Assembly: GCF_002441855.2 (NCBI RefSeq)
Contig: NZ_CP029487.1
Location: 310,001-374,000, forward strand
Direction: 5' to 3'
Length of the DNA stretch: 64,000 bases
Source of the DNA: Eubacterium maltosivorans
GTDB lineage: Bacteria > Bacillota > Clostridia > Eubacteriales > Eubacteriaceae
Shown: positions 8,586 to 17,256 of the stretch, piece after piece
Layout of the letters: the number at the start of each line of letters is the position of its first letter
Position numbering within the stretch: position 1 is the stretch's first letter
Notes under the pieces: model-generated
Seen by the model: the letters and a program-made list of their open reading frames with translations, nothing else
What the model was told of the DNA's origin: nothing
The model's database searches: none
Translations under genes and position numbers: made by a program

Positions 8586-9344
8586 ATGGAATATACGGTT
8601 AAAAAGCTGGCGGCTATGGCAAAGGTCTCGCCGAGAACACTGCGTTATTACGATGAGATTGGGCTGTTGAAGCCGGCGCGTATCAACAGCTCGGGTTACC
8701 GGATTTATGGGGAGCGTGAGGTCGACCGCCTCCAGCAGATTTTATTTTACCGCGCGCTGGGAATTGAGCTGGCAGAAATCATACAGATTTTGGATGCTCC
8801 GGGCTTTGACAGCCTGACTGCTCTGAAATCCCACAGAGAGCAGCTCCTTCTTAAAAAGAAGCAGATTGACGATTTAATCAATACTGTGACCAGAACGATC
8901 GAGAGCAAGGAAGGGAAAAAGACAATGGAAGATCACGAAAAATTCAAAGGCTTTATTCAAAACAAGATTGATGAAAACGAGGACCTTTATGGTGAGGAAA
9001 TCCGTGAAAAATATGGCGCCGAAGCGGTTGATAAAAGTAATGCCCAGTTTAAGAACATGTCACCGGAAAAATATAATGAATTTGTCGGGCTGGAAGAAAG
9101 CATCCTCACGCTTTTAACAGAAGTAACCCGGCTGGGAAGCATCGACAGCCCGGAAGGGGAGGAGCTTGCCCGGCTTCATAAACAGTGGATCACGCTGGCG
9201 TGGGGAAGCACTAACCCGGACGCACACCGCGGACTGGTTCGGATGTACACAGAAGACCAACGCTTTAAAGAATATTATGAAAGTAAAGCGGGAAAGAACA
9301 GTGCAGAGCTGCTTAAGCAGAGTGTGCTGAAGTTTATCCGGTAA
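8586..9344 (+). CDS. MerR-family regulator, TipA-like (TipAS domain)
   Basis: A 252-residue transcription activator. The N-terminal winged helix is MEYTVKKLAAMAKVSPRTLRYYDEIGLLKP, with GYRIYGEREVDRLQQILFYRALG and a dimerisation coiled coil to about residue 105. The C-terminal half (EKYNEFVGLEE..., HKQWITLAWG, MYTEDQRFKEYYE) matches the TipAS/antibiotic-binding domain, which in TipA-L and Mta senses cyclic peptide or other drugs. It is preceded by its own 19-bp-spacer promoter and followed by a terminator. The likely inducer is an amphipathic drug, but the sequence does not identify it. Confidence 0.92.
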   Translation: MEYTVKKLAAMAKVSPRTLRYYDEIGLLKPARINSSGYRIYGEREVDRLQQILFYRALGIELAEIIQILDAPGFDSLTALKSHREQLLLKKKQIDDLINTVTRTIESKEGKKTMEDHEKFKGFIQNKIDENEDLYGEEIREKYGAEAVDKSNAQFKNMSPEKYNEFVGLEESILTLLTEVTRLGSIDSPEGEELARLHKQWITLAWGSTNPDAHRGLVRMYTEDQRFKEYYESKAGKNSAELLKQSVLKFIR

Positions 9345-9367
9345 ACCCTTAAGTCTATGATCAACAG

Positions 9368-9410
9368 GGGCCTGCAGAGAAGGTAAGTCTGCAGGTTCTT
9401 TTTATTTTTG
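9368..9410 (+). terminator. Terminator after the TipA-like gene
   Basis: Perfect stem CCTGCAGA / TCTGCAGG (9371-9378, 9388-9395) followed by TTCTTTTTATTTTT. Confidence 0.88.
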
Positions 9411-9520
9411 TGTAAAAAAGGGTTTAAAACAAATAAACATAGTTTATTACAAAAAATCTCAGCCGATTTTTATCTCCGAATATAAAATGATATAGAAATT
9501 TTATTTATCAGGAGGAAATC

Positions 9521-10774
9521 ATGAAAGAACAGAGAAGAAACATCTACAAGCGGAAAGACAACCGTTATGAAGGTCGTTACATTGTGGGGTATGAAGGGGT
9601 GTACGGAAAGGCCCTATACCGGTCGGTCTATGCCCATACCTATGAGGAAGCAGTAGAAGTTTTGGAAGAGGCGGAGGAAAGAGTTCGCGAGGAGGTTGAG
9701 CTTCAGCGCTTGCTGCGCCGGCAGAAAACACAGCAGCAGACAACCGGGATTTTACAGAGAGCCTTCAGCCATGATGAAATGCTGAAAGTGGTCCGGACAC
9801 TGACACTTCAGGAATGGATGATTGAGTGGCTGGAAGGGCATAAGAAAAATACAATTCGGGCAACCTCCTATATGCGGTATTATAATGTGATCTACAAGCA
9901 TATCATCCCTCAGATCGGCAGCTATAATCTGCTGGAGCTGACACCGGATATTATTCAGAAATTTGTTAAATATTTATGTGAAAACGCGAAGAATGACGAT
10001 ACAGGCCTGTCGCCTGCGACGGTAAGGAGTTATATGATGATTTTAAAAAGCGCGCTGGAGCTGGCGGTGGACCAGGAGCTGATGATTAAAAATCCCTGCA
10101 GAAAGGTGTCGCTGCCGCCCAAAAGATTCCATAAGCCGGTCTATCTGGAGCCGGATGAGTGTAAACGGTTGGAGTATGTGCTGCTTCACACGGATGATAA
10201 TCCCAAATCCGTCGCGATTCTGATGGCGTTAAAAACCGGGATGCGTCTTGGCGAGCTGGCGGCCCTCAAGTGGGGCGACGTCGATTTCTCTAACCGGGTG
10301 ATACACGTCAGACATTCGGTTCAGCGGGTTAAGACCTTTGACCCGGCCGGGCCAAAAACAAAGCTGGTTGTCTCAGAAACAAAAACGACCAACTCTGTGC
10401 GGGATATTCCCATGAACAACGGACAATACCAGTATTTGAAGGCCTATCACCGCATGGTCGTAACCGAGTCGTGGGGAAACATCAATGAAAATACTTTTGT
10501 TTTTCAAAATCAGTCAGGGACCTTTATTGATCCGAGGGTGTATCAGCAGTATTTTAAAGTCGTCTTAAAAAAGGCGAAGGTCAAGGAAGTCAATTTTCAC
10601 GCGCTCCGCCACACCTTTGCCACCATCGCAGCCAGTAAAAACATGCAGATATCTGTTTTGAGCAGGATATTGGGACATTCGAACGCAGCATTGACATTAC
10701 AGTTATATATCCATTCCATCACAAATCAGGACAGGGCAGAAATGTCTAAAGTAGATTGGGAATATTCAGCCTGA
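9521..10774 (+). CDS. Tyrosine recombinase / phage-type integrase, solitary
   Basis: A 417-residue site-specific recombinase. It has an N-terminal AP2-like arm-binding segment (RRNIYKRKDNRYEGRYIVG), a SAM-like core-binding domain at about residues 95-195, and a C-terminal catalytic domain. The catalytic set looks intact: Arg in TGMRLGELAALKWGDV, the HALRHTFA motif, LGHSN, and the nucleophile Tyr in LQLYIH. Ribosome site is CAGGAGG. No excisionase, phage, conjugation or cargo genes flank it; the neighbours are a MerR regulator and a symporter. It is either a remnant of an integrated element or a domesticated recombinase. No att repeat was found. Confidence 0.9.
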   Translation: MKEQRRNIYKRKDNRYEGRYIVGYEGVYGKALYRSVYAHTYEEAVEVLEEAEERVREEVELQRLLRRQKTQQQTTGILQRAFSHDEMLKVVRTLTLQEWMIEWLEGHKKNTIRATSYMRYYNVIYKHIIPQIGSYNLLELTPDIIQKFVKYLCENAKNDDTGLSPATVRSYMMILKSALELAVDQELMIKNPCRKVSLPPKRFHKPVYLEPDECKRLEYVLLHTDDNPKSVAILMALKTGMRLGELAALKWGDVDFSNRVIHVRHSVQRVKTFDPAGPKTKLVVSETKTTNSVRDIPMNNGQYQYLKAYHRMVVTESWGNINENTFVFQNQSGTFIDPRVYQQYFKVVLKKAKVKEVNFHALRHTFATIAASKNMQISVLSRILGHSNAALTLQLYIHSITNQDRAEMSKVDWEYSA

Positions 10775-10888
10775 TCTTTTTTTACAGGCCAAAAAGACCG
10801 TAAAATGAGGACACTTGTACCCGCAACTTGTGCACTAACGTGAAATGTGGTAAAATGAACAGGTATATTTAGAAAAGGGAGGGAGAAA

Positions 10889-12322
10889 ATGAGTTTTTCT
10901 GAAATTATTGCCGCGGTCAATAACTTCGTATGGGGACCGATTATGCTTGTGCTGTTGGTGGGTACAGGTGTCTTTTTGACCATACGGCTGAAGTTTTTGC
11001 CGTGGAGGAATCTGGGGTATGCCCTGAGATCGGTGTTTACCCGTCCGCCCAAAGATGAAAATGCCAAGGAGCACAGCGGGGATATCTCGCCTTTTCAGTC
11101 TTTAATGACAGCTCTGGCTGCGACCATTGGGACCGGCAATATTGTCGGCGTTGCCACAGCCATGGTATTGGGAGGCCCGGGGGCACTGGTATGGATGTGG
11201 ATCAGCGCGCTGTTTGGCCTTTCTACCAAATACGGCGAGAGTGTTCTGGCGGTCAAATACCGTGAGACAAACTCGTCGGGTGAGATGGCTGGCGGGCCCA
11301 TGTACGCCATGAAAAAGGGCTTTAAAGTTAAATGGCTGGGAAGCCTGCTGGCGTTTTTGTTTTCACTTTTTGCCGTCATCGCATCCTTTGGTATTGGTAA
11401 CCTGACACAGGCGAACTCCATCTCTGATGCGGTTCAGAATACTTTTGGGGTACCGACCTGGATAACCGGTGTTGTTCTGACTGTTTTGGCATTGATCGTC
11501 CTTTTGGGCGGTATCAAGAGCATTGGCCGTGTCTGCGGCTTTATTGTTCCGATCATGGCTGTTTTCTATTTTGTAGCCGGAATCCTTGTTATTATCATTA
11601 ATTTTCATAACGTACCGGCGGGAATCGTCGAGATATTCCGCATGGCCTTTTCACCTGAAGCGGTTGCCGGCGGTGTAGGGGGATCCATCATTGCAAATAT
11701 GCTCTCAGCCATGCGCTGGGGCGTTGCCCGTGGGGTATTCTCCAATGAAGCGGGGCTCGGTTCTGCCCCGATTGCGGCAGCAGCGGCCAAAACTGACCAC
11801 CCCTCAAGACAGGGGTATATCAATATGACCGGTACTTTCTTTGACACGCTAGTGGTCTGCAGCATCACCGGCCTTGTCATCGCCTCCTCGGGCGTGCTGG
11901 GCACAACTAACGCGGCAGGCGAGATCTATACCGGGGCAAACCTGACCATCAGGGCCTTCGAGTCTGCCATTGGCCCGGTAGGCGCTATGATCGTCACCAT
12001 TGGTATTATGCTGTTTGCCTTTTCGACCATACTGGGCTGGGAGTATTATGGTGAAAAGTCACTGGAATATCTGATCCCGTCAACTGTGGCGGTTAAAATT
12101 TACCGGTTTGTCTTTTCGGTCGTCACGTTTTTGGGCGCGACCACGGCATTGCAGATCGTTTGGGATTTTTCCGATACCATGAACGGCCTGATGGCGATTC
12201 CGAATCTTATCTGTCTGTTGGTGCTCAACAAGGTGATCGCCCAGGAATGCTTTGATTATCAGGAAAATATCCTGATTCCTGAAAGGGAAATGAGAAAGCT
12301 TAAAAAGAAGCAGATGAACTGA
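10889..12322 (+). CDS. AGCS-family sodium:alanine/glycine symporter
   Basis: Cation-coupled uptake of alanine, glycine or similar small amino acids across the inner membrane. The 477-residue length fits the family, with about 10-11 hydrophobic helices. Signatures are FQSLMTALAATIGTGNIVGVATA at about residue 70, GGPGALVWMWISALFGLSTKYGE, and GVFSNEAGLGSAPIAAAAAKT. Upstream, TTGTGC-17 bp-TAAAAT near 10836-10864 could be its promoter, and AAAGGGAGGGAG is the ribosome site. A terminator follows. Confidence 0.94.
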   Translation: MSFSEIIAAVNNFVWGPIMLVLLVGTGVFLTIRLKFLPWRNLGYALRSVFTRPPKDENAKEHSGDISPFQSLMTALAATIGTGNIVGVATAMVLGGPGALVWMWISALFGLSTKYGESVLAVKYRETNSSGEMAGGPMYAMKKGFKVKWLGSLLAFLFSLFAVIASFGIGNLTQANSISDAVQNTFGVPTWITGVVLTVLALIVLLGGIKSIGRVCGFIVPIMAVFYFVAGILVIIINFHNVPAGIVEIFRMAFSPEAVAGGVGGSIIANMLSAMRWGVARGVFSNEAGLGSAPIAAAAAKTDHPSRQGYINMTGTFFDTLVVCSITGLVIASSGVLGTTNAAGEIYTGANLTIRAFESAIGPVGAMIVTIGIMLFAFSTILGWEYYGEKSLEYLIPSTVAVKIYRFVFSVVTFLGATTALQIVWDFSDTMNGLMAIPNLICLLVLNKVIAQECFDYQENILIPEREMRKLKKKQMN

Positions 12323-12362
12323 AAAAATCCCGCCTGTGCGTAAGTGCAGACGGGATTTTTGT
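12321..12362. terminator. Terminator between the symporter and sortase genes
   Basis: AAAAATCCCG ... CGGGATTTTT with an additional inner CTGTGC / GTGCAG pairing. It is shared by the two convergent genes. Confidence 0.85.
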
Positions 12363-13106
12363 TTATGAAATTTTCCTGGCTGTGACAACCAGCCGGCCAT
12401 CGTCCATGTCAAAAACACAGGTAGAAAGGGTCAGGATTTCATCGTCTGGCTCAAGAACTACGTCCGTTTTATAGAGACTGCGGTTCTGGATGCGCTGGAA
12501 ATAAGAGAGGAAGTCCTCGTCACCCGCAAAATCGGGGCGCCGGTAGTCATAGTCGGCTTCGGTTTTGTAGACAGAGAAGATCTCCCATTTCCCCGGATCA
12601 CCGACTCGGTCGTACTCGATGGTCTGATGCGCCCTGAAGAAGCTCTCATCCAGATAGTTGTGAAGATCTCCGAAAGTGGAGGATTTCTGGATATTGTGGC
12701 TGTGCCCATACAGAACGCTGTTCTGGGCCTTTGGCACACGGTTAAAATTGTAGGTATAATCGAGAAAGACTGCGCCCCATTGGGATTCCTCGCCCTCAAA
12801 GGTGGTGTATAGATACTTTTCGTTATTGTCGGTCTGGACAACTGGATAATCGATGGAGGTGCCCTCTATTTTTATCCAGCCGACAGTGTCCGGGTTAACG
12901 GCCTTGAGGGCATCGAAGTCAACGCCTGTATCCTCCGCGGTTGGCTGGGCAATGCTGGCGACCGCTTCTTTTTTAAAATACTGGCGGATATAAGGCAGGC
13001 TGTAGTAAATCAGGCCAGCAAGTGAGGCGATAATGACGATAATACAAATGCTGTTTATGATCCGGTTGCTTGTCTTTTTATTTTCAGTCTTTGGGTTTTG
13101 GCTCAT
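12363..13106 (-). CDS. Class B sortase (first of two in the window)
   Basis: Cysteine transpeptidase at the outer face of the membrane. The 247-residue protein has an N-terminal anchor helix (about residues 15-38, IINSICIIVIIASLAGLIYY), then the sortase barrel. SVLYGHSHN carries the catalytic His, TLSTCVF the catalytic Cys, and GRLVVTARK the Arg. The start was set at 13106, after AAAGGAAG. No sorting-signal substrate or pilin gene is adjacent, so its substrate must lie elsewhere. It is similar in layout to the sortase at 46.6 kb. Confidence 0.93.
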   Translation of the reverse strand: MSQNPKTENKKTSNRIINSICIIVIIASLAGLIYYSLPYIRQYFKKEAVASIAQPTAEDTGVDFDALKAVNPDTVGWIKIEGTSIDYPVVQTDNNEKYLYTTFEGEESQWGAVFLDYTYNFNRVPKAQNSVLYGHSHNIQKSSTFGDLHNYLDESFFRAHQTIEYDRVGDPGKWEIFSVYKTEADYDYRRPDFAGDEDFLSYFQRIQNRSLYKTDVVLEPDDEILTLSTCVFDMDDGRLVVTARKIS

Positions 13107-13206
13107 TTTGGCTTCCTTTATCAAAAATAGTAACGGATTTATTTTAGCATAATTACCTTAAAAAGAAAGCACCTGCGTTTTAAAAAGAAAAAAATTTTAT
13201 TTGTGA

Positions 13207-13236
13207 TTGACAAAGACTTTGGGCATGTGTTATGAT
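13207..13236 (+). promoter_or_regulatory. Promoter of the rplU operon
   Basis: TTGACA (13207-13212), an 18-bp spacer, then TATGAT (13231-13236), upstream of an 80-nt structured leader. Confidence 0.8.
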
Positions 13237-13242
13237 TAACGA

Positions 13243-13322
13243 GTTATGAAGCCGCACATGTAAGGTTATAAGTCAGAAATGCACCTTTCGTGGCGAGACT
13301 GGTATGAGGAGGTGTTTTTATT
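13243..13322 (+). ncRNA. Putative L21 leader (autoregulatory 5' UTR)
   Basis: The transcript from the promoter at 13207-13236 has an 80-nt leader before rplU. It has paired G/C-rich elements (GCACATGTAAGG, GTCAGAAATGCACCTTTCG, GGCGAGAC) and a ribosome site GAGGAGGTG at its end. Firmicutes commonly carry an L21 leader element at this position. The assignment rests on position and general look, not on an alignment. Confidence 0.5.
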
Positions 13323-13637
13323 ATGTACGCAATCATTAAAACAGGTGGTAAGCAGTACCGTGTTCAGCAGGACGATGTGATCGAAATTGAAAAACTCAAT
13401 CTCGAAGACGGCGCGAAGGAAGTTTCTTTCAGCGATGTTTTAGCTGTGAACAAAGACGGTGAATTAACTGTTGGTACTCCGGTTGTTGAAAATGCAGTGG
13501 TTAAAGGCGAAGTTTTAGAAGTAGCTAAGGCTTCAAAGGTAATTGTTTATAAATATAAATCTAAAAAAGATTACCGTAAAAAACAGGGCCACAGACAGCC
13601 GTTCATGAAAGTTAAAATTACAGCAATCGAAGCGTAA
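13323..13637 (+). CDS. rplU: Ribosomal protein bL21
   Basis: A 104-residue large-subunit protein that binds 23S rRNA. It has the classic [25 protein letters not shown] start and the C-terminal signature [22 protein letters not shown]. It is the first gene of rplU-prp-rpmA, and its stop overlaps the prp start by one base (TAATG). Confidence 0.98.
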   Translation: MYAIIKTGGKQYRVQQDDVIEIEKLNLEDGAKEVSFSDVLAVNKDGELTVGTPVVENAVVKGEVLEVAKASKVIVYKYKSKKDYRKKQGHRQPFMKVKITAIEA

Positions 13638-13963
13638 TGATTACAGTAACTTTTGAGAGAGACCGCGATACGATACGAAAAGTAGAGGTATCCGGACATG
13701 GAGAATATGCGGATTCAGGCGAAGATATCGTATGCGCAGGAGTCTCGATCTTAACCATCAGTATATTGAATGGCTTGAGTGAGATCGTTGGTCTGACCGA
13801 TTTAAACCGTCGGGTAGATGAGGGCTATACGTCCTTTGAAATTCCCGAAATCAAAGACCCGGTGCAGAAAATTCAGGCGGACGCCTTGATGGATACTTTC
13901 CATTTAGGGCTGTGCGCTACAGAAGCCGCTTATAGAGATTATGTTAAAATAATTGATAATTAA
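13637..13963 (+). CDS. prp: Ribosomal-processing cysteine protease Prp
   Basis: Cleaves the N-terminal extension from ribosomal protein L27 in Firmicutes. The 108-residue protein has the expected catalytic pair, His in VSGHGEYADSGEDIVCAGVSIL (about residue 22) and Cys in the same segment (about residue 34). It lies exactly between rplU and rpmA, as usual for the family. The adjoining L27 carries the expected cleavage site. Confidence 0.95.
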   Translation: MITVTFERDRDTIRKVEVSGHGEYADSGEDIVCAGVSILTISILNGLSEIVGLTDLNRRVDEGYTSFEIPEIKDPVQKIQADALMDTFHLGLCATEAAYRDYVKIIDN

Positions 13964-13978
13964 CAGGAGGTGAAAATA

Positions 13979-14266
13979 ATGATTAAAATGAACCTTCAAC
14001 TGTTTGCCCACAAAAAAGGGGTAGGTAGTTCTAGAAACGGTCGTGACAGTGAATCCAAACGTCTTGGCGTTAAAAGAGGAGACGGTCAGTTCGTATTGGC
14101 TGGTAACATTTTAGTAAGACAGAGAGGAACTCATATTCATCCCGGCAAGAACGTAGGCCGCGGTGGCGATGATACTTTATTTGCGATGTGTGACGGTGTC
14201 GTAACTTTCGAACGTAAAGGCAAAGACAAGAAACAGGTCAGCATTTATCCTCGAGAAGCAATGTAG
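13979..14266 (+). CDS. rpmA: Ribosomal protein bL27 with cleavable N-terminus
   Basis: A 95-residue protein whose N-terminal tail reaches the peptidyl-transferase centre. ATG 13979 was chosen because AGGAGG (13965-13970) is 8 bp upstream; an in-frame GTG at 13970 lies inside that site. The N-terminus [14 protein letters not shown] contains the Firmicute extension, with cleavage expected after the Phe of LQLF by Prp, leaving [24 protein letters not shown] and [23 protein letters not shown] are diagnostic. Confidence 0.97.
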   Translation: MIKMNLQLFAHKKGVGSSRNGRDSESKRLGVKRGDGQFVLAGNILVRQRGTHIHPGKNVGRGGDDTLFAMCDGVVTFERKGKDKKQVSIYPREAM

Positions 14267-14293
14267 TTCTTTCAGGACGACAGTCGAATAATA

Positions 14294-14338
14294 TCAAAAA
14301 CCTCTTATTGTATTATTATGATAAGAGGTTTTTCTTAT
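14294..14338 (+). terminator. Terminator after rpmA
   Basis: AAAAACCTCTTAT / ATAAGAGGTTTTT stem-loop, with T-rich sequence following. Confidence 0.88.
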
Positions 14339-14374
14339 ATATGGGTATATAAACATTGGAAATGAGGTGTTATA

Positions 14375-15655
14375 ATGTTTGTTGATCAAGCGCAGATATA
14401 TGTAACTGCTGGTAACGGCGGTCATGGCGGAATGAGCTTCCGCCGGGAAAAATACGTCCCGAACGGCGGGCCGGACGGTGGAAACGGGGGCCGGGGCGGC
14501 AATGTCATTGTCGAGGCGGATAATGGCCTGAGAACGCTGCTGGCTTTTAAATACCGCAAAAAATATAAAGCGGAAAGCGGCGGAAATGGAACAGGGGGAC
14601 GCTCGACTGGTAAATCCGGTGAGGACCTGCTCATAAAGGTGCCGGTGGGCACAGTGGTCAAGGATAAGACAACAGGCCGGATTCTCTGCGATTTAAGCGA
14701 GGACGGCGAATCCTGTATTGTGGCCCAGGGCGGCCGGGGAGGACTCGGAAATATGAATTTCTCGACCTCCACCAGACAGGCCCCGAGATTTGCCCAGGGC
14801 GGCGTAAAGGGGCAGGAGAGAACCCTGGTGCTGGAATTAAAGCTTTTGGCTGACGTCGGGCTGCTGGGGTTCCCAAACGTTGGAAAGTCAACCTTTCTCT
14901 CCATGGTAACAGCCGCTAAGCCCAAAATTGCGAATTATCATTTCACAACCATCGTGCCAAACCTTGGTGTGGTGGAATGGAAGGATTACGATCCCTTTGT
15001 CATCGCGGATATTCCTGGAATTATCGAGGGAGCTCATGAAGGCACCGGTCTGGGAATCCAGTTTTTGCGCCATGTTGAGCGGACAAAGCTTTTAATCCAC
15101 ATGCTGGATGCCTCTGGCAGTGAAGGCCGGGACCCTCTGGCAGATTTTAAGGCCATCAATGAGGAATTAAAAGAATATAACGAGCGTCTGGCCCAGAGAA
15201 TGCAGGTAGTAGCCTTGAATAAGGTAGACCTGATCTCTGATCCTGAGGAGCTGGAGCTCTTGGTTTCTGAATTTGAAGCGATGGGCTATGAGGTATTCCC
15301 CATATCTGCCGCTACCGGAAAGGGTATTGATGCCCTGCTCAGCCGTGTGATTCAACTGCTCGATGAAATCGGCGAGGTTGAACCAATCTTTGAGGTGGAA
15401 GCCGATGAGGATGTGGTATACAAGGCCGATTTTGATGAAGAACCCTTCACGGTCCACAAAGAAGGCGATGTCTACGTGGTGGAAGGTGATTTTGAACGGC
15501 TGATCAATTCCGTCAACTTTGAGGACTTTGACTCCATCGGATATTTCCAGAGAGTGCTCAAGGACAAGGGCATATTCAAAAAGCTCGAGGAAATGGGGAT
15601 TCAGGACGAAGACGTCGTCCGGCTTCAGGATATCGAATTTGAATATTTTAAATAA
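14375..15655 (+). CDS. obg: GTPase ObgE/CgtA
   Basis: Essential GTPase that binds the 50S subunit late in assembly and links it to stress signalling. The 426-residue protein has a glycine-rich Obg fold at residues 1-158 (VTAGNGGHGGMSFRREKYVPNGGPDGG), then a G domain with GFPNVGKST (G1), TTIVPNLGVV (G2), DIPGIIEGAH (G3) and NKVDL (G4). The C-terminal OCT domain covers about residues 350-426. It follows rplU-rpmA as in most Firmicutes, with yhbY downstream. Confidence 0.98.
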   Translation: MFVDQAQIYVTAGNGGHGGMSFRREKYVPNGGPDGGNGGRGGNVIVEADNGLRTLLAFKYRKKYKAESGGNGTGGRSTGKSGEDLLIKVPVGTVVKDKTTGRILCDLSEDGESCIVAQGGRGGLGNMNFSTSTRQAPRFAQGGVKGQERTLVLELKLLADVGLLGFPNVGKSTFLSMVTAAKPKIANYHFTTIVPNLGVVEWKDYDPFVIADIPGIIEGAHEGTGLGIQFLRHVERTKLLIHMLDASGSEGRDPLADFKAINEELKEYNERLAQRMQVVALNKVDLISDPEELELLVSEFEAMGYEVFPISAATGKGIDALLSRVIQLLDEIGEVEPIFEVEADEDVVYKADFDEEPFTVHKEGDVYVVEGDFERLINSVNFEDFDSIGYFQRVLKDKGIFKKLEEMGIQDEDVVRLQDIEFEYFK

Positions 15656-15692
15656 AATTGAGCGAGATATGCTATAATAGAAAGAGAGAAAA

Positions 15693-16022
15693 ATGCTAAC
15701 AAGTAAACAGAGAAGCTATTTGAGAAAGCTTGCCATGGATATTCCCGATATTATTTTTATCGGAAAGGACGGGATCACCCCTGAGGTTATTCAGCAGACA
15801 AGAGACGCCATTGTAGCCAGAGAGCTGATAAAGGGAAAAATCCAGCAGAATTCCATGGAAGAGGTGGAAGACGCCGCCCGGACGCTGGCCGCTGCCACAA
15901 AGGCAGAGGTGGTCTGTACCATTGGCAATAAATTCATATTGTATAAAAAGAATCTTTTGAAAACAAAGATAGAAGTGCCGTCCAAAAATTCAAAGACGCT
16001 GAAAAAGAAAAACAAACGGTAG
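15693..16022 (+). CDS. yhbY: YhbY/CRM-domain RNA-binding protein
   Basis: A 109-residue protein of the CRS1/YhbY fold that associates with pre-50S particles. MLTSKQRSYLRKLAMDIPDIIFIGKDGITPEVI at the N-terminus and the GNKFILYKKN strand near residue 85 are typical. A lysine-rich tail (NSKTLKKKNKR) may strengthen rRNA binding. It lies between obg and nadD, a conserved order. A TATAAT at 15671-15676 just upstream suggests an internal promoter. Confidence 0.92.
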   Translation: MLTSKQRSYLRKLAMDIPDIIFIGKDGITPEVIQQTRDAIVARELIKGKIQQNSMEEVEDAARTLAAATKAEVVCTIGNKFILYKKNLLKTKIEVPSKNSKTLKKKNKR

Positions 16023-16039
16023 CTTTTAAAGAGGTAAGT

Positions 16040-16669
16040 ATGGAAAAAATAGGCTTATTAGGCGGGAGCTTTAATCCGGTCCATAACGGGCACCTTCTGC
16101 TGGCAGAATCGGCCAGAGACCAGTATGGTCTGGATAAGGTGCTGTTTATACCTGCCGGCAACAATCCCTTTAAAGAGATGGATAAGGAGATCGACCGCAG
16201 GCACCGCCTGAAAATGGTGGAGCTCGCGACCAAGTCCAATCCTTATTTTGAGGTGCTGTCCATCGAGATCGACCGGCCGGGGATGACCTACACCGTCGAT
16301 ACCATCGAGCAGATCAAGCAGACCTATCCGGAGAGTAATTTTTATTTTATCACCGGCGCGGACATCATGTTTGAGATCACGCTTTGGAAAGGGGCGCCGG
16401 AGCTGCTGGCGTCTGTTAATTTCATCACGACCTTCAGGCCGGGCTATTCACATAATAAGCTGGACGCGCGGATCGAGGAGCTCCAGGAAATTTACGGCGC
16501 CAGGATCTATAAACTATTTACCTCGGAAATGGACATTGCCTCCTCGGATATTCGGGGAAGGGTAAAGAATGGCTATTCCATAAAATACCTTCTGCCGGAG
16601 GCGGTTGAGCAGTATATTTTTGAAAATCAGCTTTATTTGGCGAAGCAGCCCATGGGAGATGCAGAATGA
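16040..16669 (+). CDS. nadD: Nicotinate-nucleotide adenylyltransferase NadD
   Basis: Adenylates nicotinate mononucleotide to deamido-NAD. The 209-residue protein has the HxGH nucleotidyltransferase motif in GLLGGSFNPVHNGHLLLAE, FIPAGNNPFK, the FYFITGADIMFEI active-site strand and the C-terminal SSSxIR-like motif as ASSDIRGRVKNG. It overlaps yqeK by 4 bp. The neighbourhood obg-yhbY-nadD-yqeK-rsfS is conserved in Firmicutes. Confidence 0.96.
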   Translation: MEKIGLLGGSFNPVHNGHLLLAESARDQYGLDKVLFIPAGNNPFKEMDKEIDRRHRLKMVELATKSNPYFEVLSIEIDRPGMTYTVDTIEQIKQTYPESNFYFITGADIMFEITLWKGAPELLASVNFITTFRPGYSHNKLDARIEELQEIYGARIYKLFTSEMDIASSDIRGRVKNGYSIKYLLPEAVEQYIFENQLYLAKQPMGDAE

Positions 16670-17256
16670 ACTATGCGGAAATTCAAAAGAAACTAAAAAA
16701 AGAGCTGAAGCCCAAGCGCTACGAGCATACCCTAAACGTGGTGGAATCTGCCCTGAAGCTGGCGGAAATCTACCCCTGCGATGCAAACAAGGTGAAGTAT
16801 GCCGCCCTGCTGCACGACTGCGCCAAAAACTACAGCGACGCCCAGCTTCTGGAAACAGCCGAGAAGCATTATCTCAATGTCGATGAGATTACCCGTCGTG
16901 AGCCGCAGCTTTTGCACGGCCCGGTGGGGGCGGTGGTGGCCCGTACAGAATACGGCATTGAGAACAAGGAAATACTCGGCGCCATCAAATACCACACAAC
17001 CGGGCGGAAAAACATGAGCGTTCTCGAAAAAATTATCTACCTTGCTGATTTTATCGAGCCTGGGCGCAGCTACCCGGGAGTTGATAAGCTCAGGAAGATG
17101 GCTTTTGAAGATCTGGACGACGCGATGATCCAGGCGCTGACCAATACAATCCGCTATATCAGCGGAATCGGCGGCCTGATTCACGAAAGAACCGTATCGG
17201 CACGTAATTATTTGATCCTTGAAAAAATGGATCGCGAAAAAAATAAAAAGGAGTGA
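16666..17256 (+). CDS. yqeK: YqeK-type HD-domain Ap4A hydrolase
   Basis: A symmetric diadenosine tetraphosphate hydrolase is the known activity of YqeK in Firmicutes. The 196-residue protein carries the HD metal-site ligands: KRYEHTLNVVESA (first His), ALLHDCAKNY (HD pair), LLHGPVGAVVA, and the late IKYHTTG and LADFIEPGR segments. It is translationally coupled with nadD upstream and rsfS downstream (4-bp overlaps). Confidence 0.93.
   Translation: MNYAEIQKKLKKELKPKRYEHTLNVVESALKLAEIYPCDANKVKYAALLHDCAKNYSDAQLLETAEKHYLNVDEITRREPQLLHGPVGAVVARTEYGIENKEILGAIKYHTTGRKNMSVLEKIIYLADFIEPGRSYPGVDKLRKMAFEDLDDAMIQALTNTIRYISGIGGLIHERTVSARNYLILEKMDREKNKKE

Noticed and set aside
9345-10888. Attachment-site repeats flanking the integrase
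   Set aside because: No direct repeat of useful length was seen on both sides within the adjacent intergenic regions.
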